Source of the DNA: Closterium sp. NIES-65
Lineage: Eukaryota; Streptophyta; Zygnematophyceae; Desmidiales; Closteriaceae
DNA length: 64,000 nt
Reading direction: 5' to 3'
Assembly (NCBI GenBank): GCA_948144175.1
Contig: CANXME010002579.1
Span: 1,610,001-1,674,000, forward strand
This document shows positions 33,431-44,648 of the stretch, one piece after another (the stretch's first letter is position 1; each line of letters opens with the position of its first letter). Both the position numbers and the translations under genes were made by a program. The notes under the pieces were generated by a model. It saw only the letters and a program-made list of their open reading frames with translations, was not told where the DNA came from and did not search any database.

Positions 33431-35518
33431 TCCTGCTCCTCCCCTCGTCGCCGACCTGCGTGGGCTGACTTCGGCATCGGCCTCCGGCGATGAGGGGAGC
33501 AGTGGTGTGTTGCCTGTGGGGCCGAACAAGGGCATCGCTGGTGGCCGACGTGACGCCCAGCAAGCCGGTCAGGAAGTCACGTCGACAGAGGGGCAGCCAA
33601 GGACGCAGCAGGCTGAGCAGATGACGCCGATAGGGGAGCAGGCAGCAGCGCGGCCGACCTGGGAGCAGTCGGCAACCTGGCAGACAGCAGGGGAGCAGTC
33701 GGTCAGGACGCCGACTGAGGTGCAGCAAGACGACGAGAACGGCGGCGGTACTGAAGCTGGAGGGGAGCAGATGGGCAACGAGGAGTCCACCGACCAGGAC
33801 GTGGTGGAGGTCCCGCCTGAACCCCGGAAGTCAAGACGACTTCGGAGGCCTCCCGACTTCTTCATTCCAACCGCCTTCACCACGGTGTATGATGTGGTCG
33901 ACGAGGACGACGACCTGCTGTACGACGACGCCAACGAGGATGACGAGTTTCCGGAGCTCGACCCCGACATGTTGGCCGACCCCGAGCACCGCTGGGACAT
34001 CTCAACAATGACGGTGAAGGAGGCGTTGGCAAGCTGGAAGGGCCCGGCGGTGAAGGCCACCATGGAGGAGGAGATCCGCAGCCTCATCAGCAATGGCACC
34101 TGGGAGCTGGTCGAACGCCTGGCGGGAGTGAACATCATGAAGAACCGGTGGGTGTTGACGACGAAGTACCACATCGACGACATCGTCGAGCGTGAGAAGG
34201 CGAGGCTGGTCGTGAAGGGCTTCTTGCAGGTGTATGGCGCCGACTACGACGAGACGTACGCGTCGGTGAGCAGCTACGTCATGCTGAGGATCTTCCTCAG
34301 CATCGTCCCCGTCCTCGACTTCAACCTGATGCAGCTCGACATGAAGAATGCCTTCCTGCAGAGCAAGCTCGACCGCGTGTTGTACATGTACCAGCCGGAC
34401 TACTTCAACGACGAGACCGGCCGGGTGTGCAAGTTGCTGAAGAGCCTCTACAGGCTGAAGCAGTTGCCGCTGCTGTGGTACTTGGCGCTCAATGACATGC
34501 TGGTCGGCGCTGGCTGGAAGAAGAGCCAGGTCGACGAGGCCCTCTACTTCAAGGTCGACGAGGACAAGGTGACCTGCTGGGTGCTGGTCTACGTCGACGA
34601 CCTACTCGCCGCCAGCAGCAGCACCGCGATGCTAGCTGAAGGAGCTGCTGGAGGCTGCCTTCGAGTTGCGCAAGATCTCGCCGGTGCAGAAGTACCTCGG
34701 GTTGGAGATCGTGCGCGATAGGTCGGCGAAGAAGCTGTGGCTGCACCAGCAACTTGCACACCCGGCCGGTCTCCGTTGATGCTTACGCCGAGCTCACCTT
34801 CGAAGACGAGGAGGCACAGGAGCGACAGGAGGAGGAGTACAGGCAGAAGGTCGGCTCACTGCAGTTCGGGGTGACAACGATGAGGCCGGACATCGCCTTC
34901 GCCTGTAGCAAGCTAGGGAGTGGCCTCACGGTGAGGAGCGACCAGCACTGGCGCGAGGTCGACTACTGCCTGGCCTACCTCGCCAACACGCGCAACACCG
35001 CCCTGGAGTTCGGCGGTGGACCTGAGACGCTGGATTTGGTCGGCTACGTGGACGCCGACGACGCCGGCGACAAGCAGAACAAGACGAGCACAGTTGGCTA
35101 CGTGTTTGGCGCAACTCTGTCGTCGACCGAGTCGGAGTATGTGGCGGCCGTCGAAGCCGGCAAGGAGGGACGCTGACTTCGCTTCCTCCTGGCAGAGTTC
35201 CAGCAGCTGGACGCTGGAAGGCCGACGGTCCTGCGGGTGGACAACAAGTTGGCCATCACAGTCGCCGGGGGCGTGGGGTTGACGGGCAACCTCAAGCACA
35301 TGGAGTGGCGACAGGCCTGGCTGCAGCACATGGTGAAGCGGGGGAAGTGTGCGTTGCAGTACATCCCGACCGCTGAGCAGCCAGCCGACTTCCTGACGAA
35401 GGCGCTACACTTTCCGGCCTTCAACCAGTGCTCCGTCGCGGTCGGCCAGGTGCGCCCAACACACAGCCAGGTGCGCCTAGCTGAGGTGGGCGACGGCGAT
35501 AACGACGTGCAGCAGTAG
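31782..35518 (+). pseudogene. Element C pol: protease, integrase, RT, RNase H, frameshifted
   Basis: Protease (LLDSGCSHHLMG, about 31950) is in the gag frame. A one-base shift near 32160 moves to the frame holding the integrase zinc region (HARLAHVG..CISC) and core (HIDLCEPF, VRSDRGGEF). The expected GxAER motif reads SMAKR, so the catalytic Glu is replaced by Lys. A 35-base C run (33394-33428) encodes poly-Pro and precedes a TGA near 33466. RT continues at 33507 in another frame (NRWVLTTKYH, YVDDLLAAS), shifts near 34640, then RNase H follows (YVDADDAGD, STESEYVA, VDNKLAI) with TGA at 35174-35176 where Trp is expected. The natural end is 35516-35518. Confidence 0.9.
33394..33428 (+). repeat. 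35-base poly-C tract inside element C pol
   Basis: An uninterrupted run of 35 C residues encodes consecutive prolines in the integrase-RT linker. Its length is likely unstable, and the frame changes on its far side, so slippage in vivo or a sequencing length error could account for that frameshift. Confidence 0.9.
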
Positions 35519-35819
35519 GTGTCATGCCCTCTTGCATGGCTGGTGCGGTGAACCACGTGCTGTGTGTTGGGTGCACGTCGACGAGCGATTCTCCGAGCTG
35601 TGCTAGGAGGGAAGCACGTGATGCCAGCGTACAGCAAAGATGGCCGTGCTTTCGTCTCGTGTAAAGTGAGCGCGGCGCACTCTCATTGGTTTTTATTAGA
35701 GCAATGCGGGTTTCCACGGTGGGCGCGGCGTGGTTCTGCGCCAGCAGAGGAAACAAAGTCGGGGTGACAATTACGGAGCGTAACTTACGCTGTACCTGGT
35801 CGGTGGTTGGGTACACTAG
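35519..35819 (+). other. Element C 3' flank without gene
   Basis: About 300 bp lie between the C RNase H stop and element D. TGTCATGCCC at 35520 could be the start of a 3' LTR, but no matching copy is seen at the 5' side. No gene, hairpin box or polypurine tract of the A/B/E/F/D type is visible. Confidence 0.4.
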
Positions 35820-35936
35820 TCTCAGCAACTGAAAACAGCGGAATGAGTAGGATTGATTGGGTTGGGGTACATATGCCTAACCCTAACTATTTGTACCCCA
35901 TATAGCATGACCCACAACAGGGTATAACATTTGACA
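35820..35936 (-). repeat. Element D 3' LTR (117 bp)
   Basis: TCTCAG...ATTTGACA on the plus strand. It is followed inward by the polypurine tract CACCCCCATAG and repeats at 41734-41850. Confidence 0.92.
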
Positions 35937-36143
35937 CACCCCCATAGTCTAAGTGGGGAATGCCAAGCAACAAGAAACGCAACCTAAGGTCACAAGACCA
36001 GTCACAAACAAAAGACAAAACAAAGCTCAGGGTGGATCACAACGTCACCACACAGTCTGAGCGCAAACAGCGGCCACAAGGCCAGTTCAAGAGTGTATAT
36101 GCAAATATATACAAAACAAGCAAAGACAATAGACAAGCACTCA
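35937..36143 (-). promoter_or_regulatory. Element D 3' UTR: polypurine-tract hairpin and 38-nt hairpin box
   Basis: CCCCA, a 9-nt loop and TGGGG enclose the polypurine tract. The box at 36025-36062 keeps the exact arm spacing seen in A, B, E, F and H although the protein-coding part of D has diverged. Confidence 0.8.
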
Positions 36144-39100
36144 CTACTGCAGTCTACTCAACCCAGTCTCAACGAGGCCCAACTGCAGACAGAACCGGCG
36201 GTGGTCACAAGGCTGAAGAGCCTTGGTGAAGATGTCTGCATTGTTGGCCTCGGAGGCCACGAAGTCAAGACGAGCCTGCCCGCGTCTCTGCAACTCTCGA
36301 AGGAGGAAGTACCTGACGTCGATGTGCTTCACTCTGCTCTCCAGTCGAGGCTTACGACACAGGAGAATCATCGCCCTGTTGTCAGCAAACAGGGTCGGTG
36401 CAGAGCTCGGCCGCTCACCAAGGTCAGTGAGCAAAAAGGTCAACCAGCGTAGCTCCTGAGCAGCAAGGGCCCCAGCGTAGATCTCGGCCTCCGCGGTCGA
36501 AGTCGCAACCGAGGAGGACCAAGTAGACCTCCACGAAATAGCTCCACAACCCAGGCTGAAACAGTAACCCTGCGTAGACCTCTGAGTCTCAACGTCGTCG
36601 GCGTAGGAGGAGTCGCACTGACCGGTGAGTACAACTGCTGTGTCCCTCCAAGTACAAGCCCCATGCCTGATGTCGCGCCAAGGTACTTCGCCACCCTCTT
36701 AGCCGCCGCCCAGTGAACAGGACGGTGTCTCACAAACGCAACAAAGCGAGACAGGATGCTAAGAGGGAAGGCGAGGTCCGGGCGAGTGCACGTCATCAGG
36801 TACATGAGGCAGCCCACCAGCTCCGCGTAGGGACCACTGGGCTCGAACGGCTCGTCAGGAAAAGGCCCAGTGAGTCTGTGCTCTACAGCAAGAGGAGTGG
36901 GTGTAGGAGAAGAGTCCTGAAGCCTGAACTGCTGAAGGACCTGCTGCACCATGTGTGACTGAGTCAGAGTGATGGTGCGAGGGGCTCTGTCACTGGAGAT
37001 CTGCAGGCCACGGTAGCGGCGCAGTTCCCCAAGGTCACTGCAGGTGTGTCTCTTCTGCAGTTCGGACTTCACCTCCGCCAGTGCAGCTGTGTCGGCTGTG
37101 GCAAAAATCAAGTCGTCAACGTAGACAAGAACGAAGAAAGGTGTGCGTCCACGACGAACAAACAGCGACGAGTCGGCGGAAGACGGCTCAAACCCGAGGT
37201 CGGAGAGAGTAGAGCGGAGAGTGTCGTGCCACTCACGGGGTGCCTGGCGGAGACCGTAGACTGGTCGTCTGAGGCTCCACTGGGTCCCAGGCGGGAAAGT
37301 GCCAGTGAAGCCCGGAGGACGACGCAGCCAGATCTCCTCGTGTAGGCGGCCCCGGAGGAAGGCAGTGGAGAAGTCAAGAGAGTGTAGCTCGTAGTCTCTC
37401 TATGCTGCTACGTGCAGTAACACCCGAACAGTGGTCATCTTTGGGGTGGGTGCGAAGGTCTGAAAGAAGTCAACTCCCTCACGCTGATTGAACCCTCTAA
37501 CCACGTAGCGTGCCTTGAAGACAGTGGGAGATCCCGGCGGCCACTTCACCTTGAAGATCCACATGCCGTCAACGATGTTCGCCCCTGTGGGGGGAACCTC
37601 GTCAACATAAGTGTCTGTGGACCTGTAGGAGGCCATCTCTGCATCCATGGCAGCTCTCCACTGAGAGGCCCAAGGTCCTGACACTGCCTCAGCGTAAGTG
37701 CGAGGAGTAGGTATGTTAGGAGCGTCGGGGTCTCCCTCAGGAGTGAGCAGCATGGCACAGAGATGAGGCGAAGCAGCTGCCACAAACTCTAGCTCAAATT
37801 GTCTGTCCTCTAGGACGTCACAGCCAAGGGCAGACTCACCCTCGGCGGACAGAGGACAGACAGAAGGAGCGGCCACAACACGAGTGGCGTAGTCAAGGCG
37901 ACGCGTAGCAGTAAAGTCAGTGACAGCGGCAGTGAGGACCGCGACGGAGGAAAAAGAGGCACGAGAGTCTGTAACAAGAGAGGCGAGAACACGAGAGAGA
38001 GTGGGGCGGTACGTGCGGTAGTAGTCAGTGACCGGAGTGGACAGGGAGGCAGTGAGGGAAGACTCAAGAGGACGAGGAAGGACAGACAGAGGAGAATGAG
38101 GAGGACTAGGACGAAACAACACGGTACGGAGGTTTGTGACAGGGGACGAGGGACGAGCACGAGGAGGACGAGAGGCCCAAGTGTGGGCGAGAGGAGGGGG
38201 GGACGGAGGAGACTGAGAACGAGGGAAGACAATCGGAGTGGAGTCCGGAGGAGGAAACGTAGGACCGAACACAGGAGGAGAGGAGGGGAGACCAAGGGCC
38301 CGAAGGCCAGAAACAGGGGACGGAGGCTGCTCCGGCTGCTGCGGCTGCTGCTGCGGCTGCTGCTGCGTCTGCGGCGGCTGCTGTTGTTGCCGCTGCTGCT
38401 ACTGCTGCTGCTGCTGCTGCTGCTCCCACTGCAACTCCAACCTCTCACACTCCACCCGCTGCTGAAGCTCCAACCTCTCACACTCCAAACGCTGGTGCTC
38501 CTCACGCTCAAGACGAAGACGGGCCTGGTGTCGAGTCGGGTAAGGATGAGGAGGAGTGGTGTCCGGAGACGACGAAGAAGAACCTGCTCCGCCCTCGACA
38601 GAAACCGGCTGAGCACCCCCAGAGCGAGTACCCCTCGCGGCAGCACGATCAGCACCTGTAGGAGGTGTACCCGCACCCCCAGCCGTGGTGCCCCCAGTAG
38701 CACCAGCACCAGCCCCAGACTCTCCAGCTCCAGAAACACCACCAGCTCCAGCACCACCACCAGCTCCAGTACCCTCGGAACGGGCAGCTGCGGCAGGTGC
38801 ACGCTCAGCACCAACGCCAGCACCCCCAGAACTGGCTGCTCTTGTAGGTGCACGAACAGCTCCAACGCCAGCACCCCCAAAGCGAGCACCGCCAGAGCCC
38901 TCACCTCGAGCACCAACACCCTCAGAGTCCGCAGTGGCCGGTGAAGGAAGCGCCGACGGCTGCTGCGGAGGCAGTGAGGACGACTGTGGGGAAGGAGGAG
39001 AGACCTGGGGGGGTACCGAGGGAGGGGGAGTAGCGTGGGACACACCAGACGGAGCGGGAACAGGGGGGGGTACCAGAGGAGGGGGGGCGGTATGAGGAGG

Positions 39101-41330
39101 AGCTGGAGCCAGGAAGAGGGGAGGGGGGGGAACCGAGAGACCTCGAGAGGGGTACCTGACGTAGTAGGGGACGGACTCGTCGAAACGGACGTCACGAGAG
39201 TCAAAGAACCGGTGGGAGGGTGGGTGGTAAAAGGTGAAGTCAGAGGAGCCCTCTGGGAAACCAAGGAAGACACAAGGGACGGCGCGAGGCGAGATCTTGT
39301 CTGCAGAGGTGTCGCGGACAAGAGCCAAGCAGCCCCAGACACTAAACCTTGACGCAACACTAGGGGACCCTATCCAAAGACTGGTCGGTGAAGCCCCTGG
39401 TCGAGAGACGCGAGGCCAGAGGTTCAGCTGGTGAGCGGCGTACCGAGCCGCGTAGGGCCACAGAAAATGGGGCGCGGGCATGGATCATGGAGGTGCGGGC
39501 GATCTCCATGACCAGGCCTAAGCGGCGCTCAGCAACCCCATTCTGCTGTGGAGAGTCTGGAAGAGTCCATGACTAGGTGATGCCCTGCTCAGCACAGAAT
39601 CTGGCGAGTACGCCAGAGCGAAACTTACCCCCACGGTCGGAGTGGAGACAACTGACACGACGACCACGAGTGCCCTCGGTGGCGAGGAGCCACCGGTTCA
39701 GATTTCACGTCTGACTTCTTCGCCAAAGGGAACACGGTGGTGTACCGAGAGTAATCGTCAACGACCACCAGAAAGAAACTCTCCCGCTCAGGGCCAAGGC
39801 GGGAGGCGGGGCCCCAGACGTCTAAGTGGAGTGTCTGGAAAGGCTCGGTGGTCGGACGAAGGGAGGAGGAGAGAGGGGTGGCGCAAAGCCGACCCTGGAG
39901 ACAAGGACCACACGGAGGAGCTGGGGATGGCGGGAGTGGTGGGAGGACTCGGGGAAGGCCTAAGACAAGACGCTGACTGGACATGGCGTGAAGACGAGGA
40001 AGGGATGGGTGCCCCATCCGGTGGTGCCACAGAACGGTGGGGTGGGCAAGCGACCGACACGAGCACGACGCAGAAACTACACCTGACACGGCAACCTGAC
40101 TGGACCCGGCTACCTGGTGGGACGGGGGAACCTGACGGGGGTCGGTGCGGAGGGTGTACAGACCAGAGTCCGGCTCCTGGCGGAAAGTGGTCAAGGGAGC
40201 GTACGTGTCACCGTCGACGCAGACTGCGGTGTCACCAGAAGGCTCAACCCAGACCCCGACGTGCTGTCTCGCCAGGGTGCCCACACCAACCAGGTTCCTA
40301 GAGAACGTAGGAACGTGGAGGCCGGTCAGGGAACCAGAAGGAGCAGCTGGGCACGGGAATGTAGTGGCGTGAGTCGCAATGACCGGTCCCGAGGAGGGAT
40401 CGGCCAGTGCTACAGGGACAGGCGCCGGTAGCGGAGAGAGAGTCGTGCAGTCGCGGAAGAAGCAATGCGACGCTCCTGAGTCCAGTGTGAAGGAGAGAGA
40501 TGCGTCCGCCGAGGGAGTACCTATACTAGTAGCTAAACAAGATCCTACACTAGCACCTACTCTAGCAACAGGCAAGTACACAGATCTAGGAGCACTATAG
40601 TCAACATCAGCATACATGGCATATGACCTAGCATCATCCATAGTCATATAAAAAACAGCAATACCACGAGCAAGAAGCGTCCCCCAGCGCGGCGGGGGGG
40701 GAGCGGAGGGGCCGTGGTGCAAGAGGTAGAGGTTGTCGAGACGACTGAAGCAGCGTGCAGCAGAGTGGTCGGGGCGGCCACAGTACGAGTCCCTACAAGG
40801 ACCCGTAAGGATCCAGTGCTCACAGGGACCAACGCCGCGGCCGGCCGCGCGAGGTCCCCGACTGGAGGGGGCGCCACTGCGCCCAGTGCTCGGGGGACCC
40901 GCAGACCTCCACTGCTGCTGAGGGCCCCACTGCTGCGGAGGGCCCCACTGCTGCGGAGGGCCCCACTGCTGAGGCTGCTGCTGCGGTAGGCGCTGCTGCT
41001 GGCCCTGTCGCTGCTGCTGCTGCTGTAACCCCTCACCACCAGTGAAAACTCCACCGTCGAAAGGAGGGCCGTCAGGTCCCGAGCCACCCCCACCACCACT
41101 CCCACCACCTGCTCCACCGCCACCGCCAGTACCCGCACCACCTCCAGTACCCCCGCCACCCTTCCCGCCCTTCTTGCCGGCCTTGCCACGTTTCTGTCCG
41201 CCAGAGACAGAAACAGCCGACGTCTCCTCAGACGCAGAATACGTGGGAGTGGCAAGGGAGGCAGAGAAGGTGGGAAGCTGTGGTACCGCACACCCCTCAA
41301 AAAGACGAGGAGGAGGCGCGGAAGAGGCAG
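36144..41330 (-). pseudogene. Element D gag-pol, heavily frameshifted
   Basis: From the gag side the order is: a partial gag (FEGCAVP and a Gly-rich tract, about 41100-41300), a Gln-rich stretch, a CCCH-like motif (about 40750-40825), protease (LDSGASHCFF), integrase (zinc region HHRMGH..CGPC, HLDVWGP, HSDRGGKF near 39635, NGVAERR near 39525), a Pro/Ser/Gln-rich linker with a CTG/CAG-encoded poly-Gln tract (about 38320-38425), RT (FKARYVVRGF, then a YVDDL-like region near 37115) and RNase H ending at 36144. The frame changes at least four times, and a TAG lies near 39575. It is non-functional. Confidence 0.9.
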
Positions 41331-41722
41331 AGGCAACGGCGGGTCGACGGGCAGGCCTACGGGAGGGGCGACGTGCAGGCCTACGGGCGACGCGACGCGC
41401 GGGCCTGCGGGCTGGACGGCGGGTCGACAGGCAGGCCTACGGGAGGGGCGACGCGTGGGCCTACGGGCGACACGACGCGCGGGCCTGCGGGCTGGACGGC
41501 GGGTCGACGGGCGAGCCTATGGGCGGCGCAACGCGCAGGCCTACGGGCGACGCGACGCGTTTGCCTGCGGGCTGGACGGTGCGCTAGCGGGAAGGATGGT
41601 ACGCTGGCGTGGGCGTTGTCGTTGTGCGGGCTAAGGCGTTTTAGGTCAAGTGTCGATCCGAGGAGGCGACCTAAGTCTAGGAACGGCGCCAACTAGGTGA
41701 GGCCTAGGAACGGCGAACCTAC
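41331..41722 (-). repeat. Element D leader remnant: GC minisatellite
   Basis: Tandem words such as GGCCTACGGGCGACGCGACG and GGGCTGGACGGCGGGTCGAC (about 41340-41590) form the leader, fused by deletion to mid-gag. No gene is seen. Confidence 0.75.
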
Positions 41723-41733
41723 TGCTGATATCA
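41723..41733 (-). promoter_or_regulatory. Element D primer-binding site (degenerate)
   Basis: Plus-strand TGCTGATATCA is a decayed complement of TGGTATCAGAGC abutting the 5' LTR. Confidence 0.65.
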
Positions 41734-41850
41734 TCTCAGTAACTGAAAACAGTGGAATGGGTAGGATTGATTGGGTTGGGGTACATATGCCTAACCCTAA
41801 CTGTTTGTATCCCATATAGCATGACCCACAACATGCTATAACATTTGACA
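41734..41850 (-). repeat. Element D 5' LTR (117 bp)
   Basis: Direct-repeat partner of 35820-35936. It is followed by ACCAG, the near-TSD. Confidence 0.92.
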
Positions 41851-41937
41851 ACCAGGCCCCCGGCAAAATTGGCGCACTACTCGCTTCAAGACGACTCTCA
41901 ACACTATACTGACTCATCAGGGCTGAACCTACAGCCC

Positions 41938-42167
41938 TGTCAAAATATGGTTACATATTTTATATAATCGATTGCAGTTGTAGTGTAGACATTGCATCAT
42001 GTTTGGTGGTGCACCTCCTTGTGTTGATGTTTACCTATTTGTACTGCCATTCTCATTAGTGAAACCTCATTCCTCTCGACATTTCTCCTAACTCAACTCA
42101 CTCGAACTCAACTACGAAGGCTCCTAAGCCATGGCTCCTAAGCCCAACTCTTGCTAGTACTTTGACA
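41938..42167 (+). repeat. Element T 5' LTR (230 bp)
   Basis: TGTCAAAATATGG...TACTTTGACA, repeated at 43144-43373. It contains a direct duplication of GGCTCCTAAGCC near its end. Confidence 0.95.
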
Positions 42168-42180
42168 TGTTATCAGAGAG
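42168..42180 (+). promoter_or_regulatory. Element T primer-binding site
   Basis: TGTTATCAGAGAG directly after the LTR differs from TGGTATCAGAGC by one internal base and the last position, so initiator-Met tRNA priming is likely. Confidence 0.75.
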
Positions 42181-42235
42181 TGCTACGTTCCTGGACTCTT
42201 GCTTCCGCTGCTACTGAGTGTACTGCACGCCCCGT

Positions 42236-42535
42236 GGTGTGCCCTACTGTCGCGGCCCCGCCGCCCTACTTTCGCGGCCCCGCCGCCCTGCTTTAGCGGC
42301 CCCGCCGCCCTACTGTCGCGGCCTCGCCGCCTGTCTACTGTCGCGGCCCCGCCGCCCTCCTGTCGCGGCCCCGCCGCCCTGCTTTAGCGGCCCCGCCGCC
42401 CTACGTCGCGGCCCCGCCGCCCTACTCTGCGGCCTCGCCGCCCTACTCCTGCGGCCCCGCCGCCCTACGTCGCGGCCTCGCCGCCCTTCACTGCGGCCCC
42501 GCCGCCCTTCACTGTGGCCCCGCCGCCCTTGCTAA
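42236..42535 (+). repeat. Element T minisatellite
   Basis: About 15 or more imperfect copies of an 18-22-bp unit built on GCGGCCCCGCCGCCCTAC occur here. The unit resembles the GTAGGGCGGC/GCGGGGCCGC words in the leader of element F, in the same sense orientation. Confidence 0.85.
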
Positions 42536-42819
42536 GGCCCCGTCGCCCACCACGGCCCCATCGCCCGCTGCGGCCCTGTCGCCACCTGCGGCCCCTCCAC
42601 CTTCGGCCCCGTCGCCACCCGCGGCCTCGATGCCACCTGCGGCCCCGACCCCGCCCCGGCCATGCCCTGTCGCCAGCCGCGGCATACCGGGGGCACGTGC
42701 ACCGCTCACCCCCCTTTTCCCGTCACCTGTCGAGGCGACCTGAGGGGGCCGCGTGGAAGGGGGGGGCAGGCATCGCCCCCTCTGGCGCCTGCTTTGGCGC
42801 CCGGGGAGGCCGTGCATAG

Positions 42820-42846
42820 CCCCCCCCCCCCCCCCCCCCCCCCCCC
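42820..42846 (+). repeat. 27-base poly-C tract in element T
   Basis: An uninterrupted C run, followed by TTCTCCTCCTCC. Element H has a 20-base run in the matching position and sense. Confidence 0.9.
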
Positions 42847-43143
42847 TTCTCCTCCTCCTTTTGTTCCCTCTGCTGCAGCTGCCGCTGGGGGGGAGGGTAT
42901 GAGGGTGTGGGGGAGCCCGGGGAGTGGCACTGGGGTGGCGGGTGTGAGACCACCCAGCCGCAGTCCCTCCACCTCTCCTCTCTTCCCCCCTCTGCTGCTC
43001 CTGCAGCAATGTGTGGGGGAGGGGGAAGGGGAGGGGGAAGGGGAGGGGGAGGGTGAGGGGATGGAGTGGGTGACCAGCGTAGGCGGTTTACACTTACCAG
43101 AGTGGGCGTTTTACACTTACTCCTGCAATCAATTATGGGGGCG

Positions 43144-43373
43144 TGTCAAAATATGGTTACATATTTTATATAATCGATTGCAGTTGTAGTGTAGACATTG
43201 CATCATGTTTGGTGGTGCACCTCCTTGTGTTGATGTTTACCTATTTGTATTGCCATTCTCATTAGTGAAACCTCATTCCTCTCGACATTTCTCCTAACTC
43301 AACTCACTCGAACTCAACTACCAAGGCTCCTAAGCCATGGCTCCTAAGCCCAACTCTTGCTAGTACTTTGACA
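43144..43373 (+). repeat. Element T 3' LTR (230 bp)
   Basis: Direct repeat of 41938-42167, preceded by a polypurine stretch and followed by the TSD AGCCC. Confidence 0.95.
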
Positions 43374-43378
43374 AGCCC

Positions 43379-44467
43379 TGTACTGAACTTCCAGCACGCA
43401 AAACAATACTTATACTGAAATTACATGACAACTATATCGCTTATGCTGTTTTTACAGGACTGGCACACGACAGCTATTCTGAATTCAGGAGAATCAGGAT
43501 CAGGGCTAATTTTTTGTTTTATGTAACCCTTATCATCAGTCTTGCACCTTTGCAAAAACCTGATTATCAGTGTGACCCCTTGGGAGAATTCTTTTCTATC
43601 AGGGTTTTCCATAGTTTCAAAAAAAATACCCTTTAGCACAGTGTAACAATTTTCAATACACTGATGAAGTGTTTCTACTGAAGTTCTGAATAAATACGCG
43701 GGTCCACAAGATTCGGTCATGTGTCTTCATCCTTCCGAACTCCAATCTACCGGCTGGGGCACTCCAACGTGAGTCTCGTTATAGCTCTCTTTTTTACTTC
43801 ATCTTATTTATAGCGGGACAGAAGTGCGAGAGCAAATTGGGGGGGAGGGGGTTAGGGGGAAAAGGGGGGGGGGAATTATACTCGCTTCAGGGTAAAACTC
43901 ATTATGAAATCGGTAACCCTGAGTCATCAGTGTGCCTTAAATGTAAACCCTGGCATATCAGGAAAATTCTAGCTCCCGAAAAAATTACCCTAGGCCATCA
44001 GTGTGACTACCAAAAACCACCCTGATAATCAGGGTATCAGGGTGATTTACACTGATAAAATTTGGCCTGATCATGATAAATTATCCTGATATCTGAGGCC
44101 CTGGAGTACATCAACAAGTGTGCCAAAAAAACAAAATCATTCCAGCTTGATGAGGACCACGAGTGGATACAAGGAATTCAACACACAATGTAATTTACCA
44201 ACGAAACTGGCCATTTTGTTGCCTACAAGATAGGAAACTAATTTCAGAACATCGACCATAAATCATATTTCCCTCAATCCTTTACACGATATTCAACTAA
44301 ATGTAGTTGATATGATTCATAATATGTGATATGGACAGGAAAAAATAATCCTAGAAACAATCCATGTCTCTAGTGGATTCTGTCGTTTCCATTTTGACAT
44401 TCTGTGAGTGATACTCTGATATGTGGATAGGCAACAAAAATATTTCATTGTCAGTGTGCAGAACACG
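43379..44467. other. AT-rich island without recognisable gene
   Basis: Together with 41851-41937 this is the sequence that T inserted into. It is AT-rich and contains many ATCAGGGT, ATCAGTGTGA and CCCTGA words, like 4140-4800. No open frame resembles a known protein; the longest (about 100 codons, minus strand, 43421-43720) shows no domain I recognise. It may be host intergenic DNA or an ancient repeat. Confidence 0.55.
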
Positions 44468-44648
44468 TGTAAGGAATTTTCCCGAATTCCTTATCGGGGT
44501 TGACTGCTTCGCGTACAACCCGATTTTCGGAGTTCGCACGTTCGGCCGATTTCAATGCTGCCGAGGCTCCTCGCGTCGCCTTCGGCTTTCTCATCGCCAA
44601 ACCTGCACCCAACCTCGCTCGTCCGAGGTTCTCTCCTAGCTAGCGTAG
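44468..44648 (+). repeat. G2 5' LTR, first part, interrupted by element E
   Basis: It begins TGTAAGGAATT with the pairing AATTCCTTA after a 6-nt loop, as in G1. It is cut at 44648 by E and resumes at 51925. The two parts give a 277-bp LTR against 270 bp in G1. Confidence 0.88.

Larger units (their letters stand above)
30639..35819 (+). mobile_element. Element C: Ty1/copia retrotransposon, part after the F insertion
   Basis: This section carries the remainder of gag, protease, integrase, RT and RNase H of a copia element distinct from both the X and the A/B/E/F/D lineages. Its coding sequence is unusually rich in GTCGAC/TCGAC words, as is the upstream stretch 22048-22450. A 3' LTR was not found before element D begins at 35820. 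C may be truncated, or its 3' LTR may lie beyond recognition. Confidence 0.85.
35820..41850 (-). mobile_element. Element D: older Ty1/copia retrotransposon with gag deletion
   Basis: It has LTRs at 35820-35936 and 41734-41850 (117 bp, about seven differences) and flanking ACTAG/ACCAG, a TSD with one mismatch. The gene order is as in B, E and F, but sequence divergence is clear. It has the 38-nt hairpin box (36025-36062), a polypurine-tract hairpin, and Gln-rich stretches. The N-terminal part of gag is missing: the leader minisatellite joins directly to the middle of gag near 41330. LTR divergence makes it the oldest complete insertion here. Confidence 0.93.
41938..43373 (+). mobile_element. 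Element T: small non-autonomous LTR retrotransposon (1436 bp)
   Basis: It has 230-bp LTRs (41938-42167 and 43144-43373, two differences seen) and a perfect TSD AGCCC at 41933-41937 and 43374-43378. A PBS-like TGTTATCAGAGAG lies at 42168 and a polypurine tract (ATGGGGGCG) just before the 3' LTR. The 976-bp interior has no retroelement gene. It is a GC minisatellite, a 27-base C run and a CT/GA-rich tract. The LTR shares CACTCGAACTCA and GGCTCCTAAGCC-like words with the LTR of element H, and the interior shares a TTCTCCTCCTCC...CTGCTGCAGCTG block with H. It must be mobilised by proteins from another element. Confidence 0.93.

Noticed and set aside
37810-39360. 516-codon minus-strand open frame in element D
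   Set aside because: It is a shadow of the integrase/linker frame. The overlapping frame carries the recognisable integrase tail; this one is Leu/Ser-rich composition only.
42662-43189. 175-codon Pro/Gly-rich frame in element T
   Set aside because: It is produced by the C run and GA-rich tract and runs into the LTR; no domain is present.
43421-43720. Possible small gene (about 100 codons, minus strand) in the AT-rich island
   Set aside because: No recognised motif, no supporting promoter or intron signals, and it lies in repeat-word-rich DNA.
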